In this document: piece by piece, positions 62,928 to 64,000 of the stretch
Position numbering within the stretch: the stretch's first letter is position 1
How the letters are laid out: every line of letters starts with the position of its first letter
Origin: JANOXC01 sp031418215
GTDB lineage: Bacteria > Bacteroidota > Bacteroidia > AKYH767-A > OLB10
DNA: 64,000 nt
Assembly (NCBI GenBank): GCA_031418215.1
Contig: JANOXC010000154.1
Coordinates: 5,703 to 69,702, forward strand
Reading direction: 5' to 3'
Notes under the pieces: generated by a model
What the model saw: only the letters and a program-made list of their open reading frames with translations
Told to the model about the DNA's origin: nothing
Database searches by the model: none
Program-made: the position numbers and the translations under genes

Positions 62928-64000
62928 ATGAGCAACATAGGGGGCATAGTAAAAAGCATTCAAAATATCATGTGGCAGGACACAGGGTTGAATGGTGATG
63001 CGCAGCGCATTGAACAGCTGGGTTGGATGCTTTTCCTGAAAATATTTTCAGATAAGGATAAAGAACTGGAGTTGCTGGACAGTAAATACAAATCTCCCAT
63101 TCCCGATAAATACCATTGGGTTAAAGAAAAAGGCAATTGGGCCGGTGATGACGAAGGAATGACAGGCGATGCCCTGCTAGAATTTGTTGACCGAAAATTA
63201 TTTCCTGCCTTACGTAATTTAGATTTAAGCACCGGCAACCAACGTGCTGTTATTGTTCGTGAAGTATTTGAAGGCAATAACAACTACATGAAAAGTGGTA
63301 TCAACATCCGCAAAGTGTTGAACAAGTTAAATGAAATTGATTTTAACATTGCCAAAGACCGTCACGCTTTTGGTGAGTTGTATGAAACCATTTTAAAAGA
63401 ATTACAGAGCGCCGGTAAAAGCGGGGAGTTTTATACACCCAGGGCAATTACACAATTCATCACTGATGTTATCAATCCGCAATTAGGAGAAAAAATATTA
63501 GACCCTGCTTGTGGCACCGGTGGTTATTTAACCTGTGCCATTGAGCATTTAAAGAAACAAGCAAAAAATGTTAAAGACAGAAAAAGCATTGAACAGAACA
63601 TTGCCGGTTGGGAATACAAACCCTTGCCTTACCTGCTGGCAACAACGAATTTAATATTGCACGACATTGAAATACCCAACATTAAATTTGGCGATGCATT
63701 AGACCAACCATTAAGTAACTTTACGGAGAAACACCGTGTTAATGTAATACTGGCAAACCCACCCTTTGGTGGCATTGTAGCCAATAATAACGAAACCAAT
63801 TTTCCGCAAACATACCGTACCAAAGAAAGTGCTGACCTGTTTTTAATTTTAATGATACACTTACTAAAACAAGGCGGACGAGCAGGCATTGTTTTACCTG
63901 ATGGCTCATTAACAGGTGATGGTGTAAAACAAAGGGTAAGAGAGAAGCTATTAAGAGATTGTAACCTGCATACCATCATAAGATTACCCAACAGTGTCTT
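62928..64000 (+). CDS. hsdM: Type I restriction-modification methyltransferase HsdM, 3' end cut off by the window
   Basis: 357 codons are visible and the frame is open to the last base. The N-terminal helical domain (NIMWQDTGLNGDAQRIEQLG) and the N6-adenine methylase motifs DPACGTGGYL (motif I, from residue 192) and NPPFGG (motif IV, from residue 277) are clear. It modifies adenine in the host's recognition sites as an M2S complex. The start ATG at 62928 is supported by the conserved GIVKSIQNIMWQ beginning. The specificity subunit hsdS should follow beyond the window. Confidence 0.95.
   Translation, partial: MSNIGGIVKSIQNIMWQDTGLNGDAQRIEQLGWMLFLKIFSDKDKELELLDSKYKSPIPDKYHWVKEKGNWAGDDEGMTGDALLEFVDRKLFPALRNLDLSTGNQRAVIVREVFEGNNNYMKSGINIRKVLNKLNEIDFNIAKDRHAFGELYETILKELQSAGKSGEFYTPRAITQFITDVINPQLGEKILDPACGTGGYLTCAIEHLKKQAKNVKDRKSIEQNIAGWEYKPLPYLLATTNLILHDIEIPNIKFGDALDQPLSNFTEKHRVNVILANPPFGGIVANNNETNFPQTYRTKESADLFLILMIHLLKQGGRAGIVLPDGSLTGDGVKQRVREKLLRDCNLHTIIRLPNSV

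Noticed and set aside
1..64000. Frequent TATATATA runs in and between genes
   Set aside because: About the number expected at this base composition; many are Ile-Tyr codons, so no uptake or restriction signal is claimed.
1..64000. CRISPR array
   Set aside because: The only regular arrays are the 63-bp LRR units and the 24-bp units at 37745; neither has repeat-spacer structure, and no cas gene is present.

Overview
The window looks like a chromosomal segment of a low-GC member of the Bacteroidota, probably the Chitinophagales/Sphingobacteriia side. The evidence is the many secreted proteins with type IX secretion (T9SS) C-terminal sorting domains, gliding-motility type C-terminal domains, promoters fitting TTTG-N19/20-TANNTTTG, genes without Shine-Dalgarno sequences, and several dispersed palindromic intergenic repeats. 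No species can be named from the sequence alone.

Layout. 1-4.4 kb: housekeeping genes on + (dxr fragment, rseP, scpA, a flippase-like membrane protein). 4.4-8.1 kb: a repeat-rich gap, then a kynurenine-pathway block (3-hydroxyanthranilate dioxygenase on -, an atypical SDR and a muconic-semialdehyde-type aldehyde dehydrogenase on +). 8.2-10.7 kb: a leucine-rich-repeat T9SS protein and two small proteins separated by hairpin repeats. 10.8-20.7 kb: lepA, then an ECF sigma factor overlapping a membrane-anchored PKD/gliding-CTD protein, followed by two large paralogous surface proteins. 20.8-25.1 kb: metF, an ArsC-like gene, a DMT transporter, yicC, gmk and nadD in one direction. 25.2-35.9 kb (all -): purQ, the tiny ribosomal protein THX, a kynurenine-formamidase-like cyclase, hemW, a T9SS protein, an orphan histidine kinase, and the infB-nusA-rimP operon. 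36.0-43.6 kb: a family 9 glycosyltransferase, lspA, a 24-bp tandem repeat, a DksA-like protein, ileS, a DUF2147 protein and an Lrp regulator. 43.7-46.6 kb: an unusual tRNA-like RNA gene with its own promoter and terminator, an IS remnant joined to a beheaded T9SS protein, and a paralogue of the T9SS protein at 28.2 kb. 46.7-55.1 kb: a glutaminyl-cyclase-like lipoprotein, cysS, a threonine dehydrogenase-like gene, a YfhO-type membrane protein, small proteins and an inverted-repeat element. 55.2-64 kb: polA followed by an accessory island (MNT/HEPN toxin-antitoxin with a broken toxin, RelE-type toxin-antitoxin, and a type I restriction-modification operon with an embedded Fic gene) that runs off the window.

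How the parts connect. The block at 4.8-8.1 kb and the cyclase at 26.3 kb suggest tryptophan/kynurenine catabolism. Several exported proteins begin with Gln right after the predicted signal peptide, which fits the pyroglutamyl-forming enzyme candidate at 46.7 kb. The accessory island next to polA contains two further, decayed copies of the polA 3' end, which suggests repeated insertion of defence and toxin-antitoxin modules at that site. The items most worth a second look are the 168-nt tRNA-like RNA (43755-43922), the polA-tail repeats, and the sigma/membrane-protein pair at 12.9-14.5 kb.
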